DNA from: Chloroflexota bacterium
Lineage (GTDB): Bacteria; Chloroflexota; Dehalococcoidia; SpSt-223
Direction: 5' to 3'
NCBI GenBank assembly: GCA_023512725.1
Contig: JAILZB010000009.1
Span: 1 to 36,330, forward strand
DNA length: 36,330 nt
This document shows positions 33,930 to 36,330 of this stretch, one piece after another. Numbering within the stretch: position 1 is the first letter of the stretch; every line of letters starts with the position of its first letter. A model generated the notes under the pieces. The model saw nothing but the letters and a program-made list of their open reading frames with translations. It was not told the origin of the DNA and did no database searches. A program made the position numbers and the translations under genes.

Positions 33930-34835
33930 TTATGGGCCCAGCTCACCCAGGAACTGGCGGAGAGGTGCAGGTGGCGACGGTTCGATCGACTCGAGGTAGC
34001 GGCGGAGCCCGTTGACGATCCCGCTCGCTACCCGGTTTGGCTGGCGGAAGAGGAACTCGCGGTCCTGGGCGTTGGTGAGGAAGGCCATTTCGATGATGGC
34101 ATGCGGCACGCCGGGCGCGATGGCGTGCTGGTAGCGGCGGGCGTTGAAGGCGTAGTAGCCCGTCATCCGGTTGGAGACCTGGTTCGGCTGCGGGGTCAGC
34201 CCGGTGGCGGCGCCGTACTCTTCCCAGAGTGCCGTGCAGAGCGCTTGGTCCGCCTCGGGGGTGGCCGAGAAGCGGGAGCTGGCTACCTTATACCCCCGCA
34301 GGGTGCCGGTCACATCGCCATCGGCATGGACGGAGAGGAACACGTGGGCGCGGTAGCGAATGGGCACCGTGCCATCGAGCAGGTCGACGACGTAGCCCAG
34401 TTCCTCCAGCCGCGCCACCACCCGCTCGCAGACATCCAGGTTGACTTCCCACTCCGCCTTGCCGCCGCCAGAGGTGCCGGGGTTCAGGCGATTGTTTTTC
34501 AGCTCATCCGGCGATTGGTCGTAGCGCCAGTGGCCGGCCTGAATGCCGACCCGCTGCGGTCCGGGCGGGTTCCAGACCGGTACCCGCGGGAACGGCCGCC
34601 GGAACTCGGCGAAGCTCTCGGGGTTCCCGGGGATGAGTGGCGGCGGGTTTCCATCCGGGATCGGGAGAATGACTGTATCGATGTAGTGGGCGAGTGCCTC
34701 CCATTCGCCGCAATGGTTTGGGCGAAGGTGACACGGTAGCTCGTCTGCCTCGCCACGGCGGAGGGGTACGCTCGCGCCAAGTGCGACCAGACCAGCTGCT
34801 AGGCGGAGAAGATCGCGGCGCGAGAGACCGGTCAC
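33930..34835 (-). CDS. Tat-exported N-acetylmuramoyl-L-alanine amidase (Amidase_3)
   Basis: This 301-residue zinc amidase should cut the bond between MurNAc and the stem peptide of peptidoglycan. The N-terminus is a twin-arginine signal: SRRDLLRLAAGL (residues 5-16) then LVALGASVPL. Family zinc ligands appear in IQAGHW (His), GKAEWEVNLD (Glu) and FLSVHADG (His). IIEMAFLTNAQD holds the catalytic Glu. A region of about 60 residues between signal and domain is Pro-rich with PIPDGNPPPLIPGNP. GGAGGAG precedes the ATG. It lies between thrS and the tricorn gene on the same strand, with gaps of 89 and 183 bp, and has its own promoter candidate. Confidence 0.9.
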   Translation of the reverse strand: MTGLSRRDLLRLAAGLVALGASVPLRRGEADELPCHLRPNHCGEWEALAHYIDTVILPIPDGNPPPLIPGNPESFAEFRRPFPRVPVWNPPGPQRVGIQAGHWRYDQSPDELKNNRLNPGTSGGGKAEWEVNLDVCERVVARLEELGYVVDLLDGTVPIRYRAHVFLSVHADGDVTGTLRGYKVASSRFSATPEADQALCTALWEEYGAATGLTPQPNQVSNRMTGYYAFNARRYQHAIAPGVPHAIIEMAFLTNAQDREFLFRQPNRVASGIVNGLRRYLESIEPSPPAPLRQFLGELGP

Positions 34836-34866
34836 GGCGGCTCCTCCGGTACGGCAGTTCGCCTTC

Positions 34867-34896
34867 AGCCTAGGGGGAGCGTGCCTGGCCGGTCAA
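34867..34896 (-). promoter_or_regulatory. Amidase promoter, TTGACC-18-TAGGCT
   Basis: On the minus strand TTGACC (34896-34891), 18 bp, then TAGGCT (34872-34867). The start is expected near 34860, about 25 bases before the amidase ATG, with the ribosome site between. The -10 is weak. Confidence 0.4.
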
Positions 34897-34924
34897 GGTT
34901 TTTTGCGGCGGGCACACGATCGGG

Positions 34925-36330
<1,406 letters not shown>

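Noticed and set aside
33051-34739. 562-codon plus-strand frame opposite tricorn and amidase
   Set aside because: Both minus-strand proteins have complete catalytic motifs; the plus frame has none.

Overview
The window is GC-rich, about two thirds G+C by eye, and densely packed. It looks like a thermophilic Chloroflexota chromosome of the Thermomicrobia type. That placement is an inference from a ba3-type oxidase operon, a full-length bacterial tricorn protease, very long GT-C membrane proteins with C-terminal sandwich domains, and frequent GTG starts. No phage, IS element, CRISPR array or tRNA/rRNA gene was seen. Most genes have housekeeping or envelope roles.

Layout. 1-2.7 kb: 3' end of a molybdenum hydroxylase large subunit, a zinc-ribbon membrane protein and a small membrane protein. 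2.7-3.8 kb (minus): a primary-type sigma factor. 3.9-9.0 kb (plus): two overlapping GT-C membrane protein genes, the first ending in an ILEI-like domain. 9.0-11.3 kb: a 700-bp region with two possible small ORFs and a consensus-like promoter, then a family 5 solute-binding lipoprotein. 11.3-16.2 kb (minus): purine nucleoside phosphorylase, a translationally coupled secreted metallopeptidase, and a secreted glycosidase-like protein. 16.3-18.6 kb (plus): a methyltransferase and a membrane-anchored C39-like protein. 18.6-21.2 kb: divergent aldehyde dehydrogenase and LysR genes. 21.3-23.0 kb (minus): modB and modA without modC. 23.1-26.7 kb: a small NIPSNAP-like protein, prephenate dehydratase, a LysM/M23 peptidase and a GNAT-MoaB fusion. 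26.9-29.9 kb (plus): a TetR regulator and a three-gene ba3 oxidase operon with a 40-residue subunit IIa. 29.9-30.4 kb: frameshifted remains of a solute-binding protein. 30.5-36.3 kb (minus): tricorn protease, Tat-exported amidase, and threonyl-tRNA synthetase running off the right edge.

How the genes work together. A molybdenum theme recurs (molybdoenzyme, molybdate uptake, MoaB-like cofactor domain) but is spread over 26 kb in separate units, so it is a functional link rather than an operon. The strongest regulatory reading is a TetR gene whose candidate promoter is covered by a perfect 7-8-7 inverted repeat. Four genes (3911, 17291, 22977, 25521) have a -10-like hexamer ending 6-7 bases before the start codon and no good Shine-Dalgarno site. 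This suggests leaderless mRNAs beside ordinary Shine-Dalgarno-led genes. The most unusual protein is the GNAT-MoaB fusion. I found no new defence or mobile system here.
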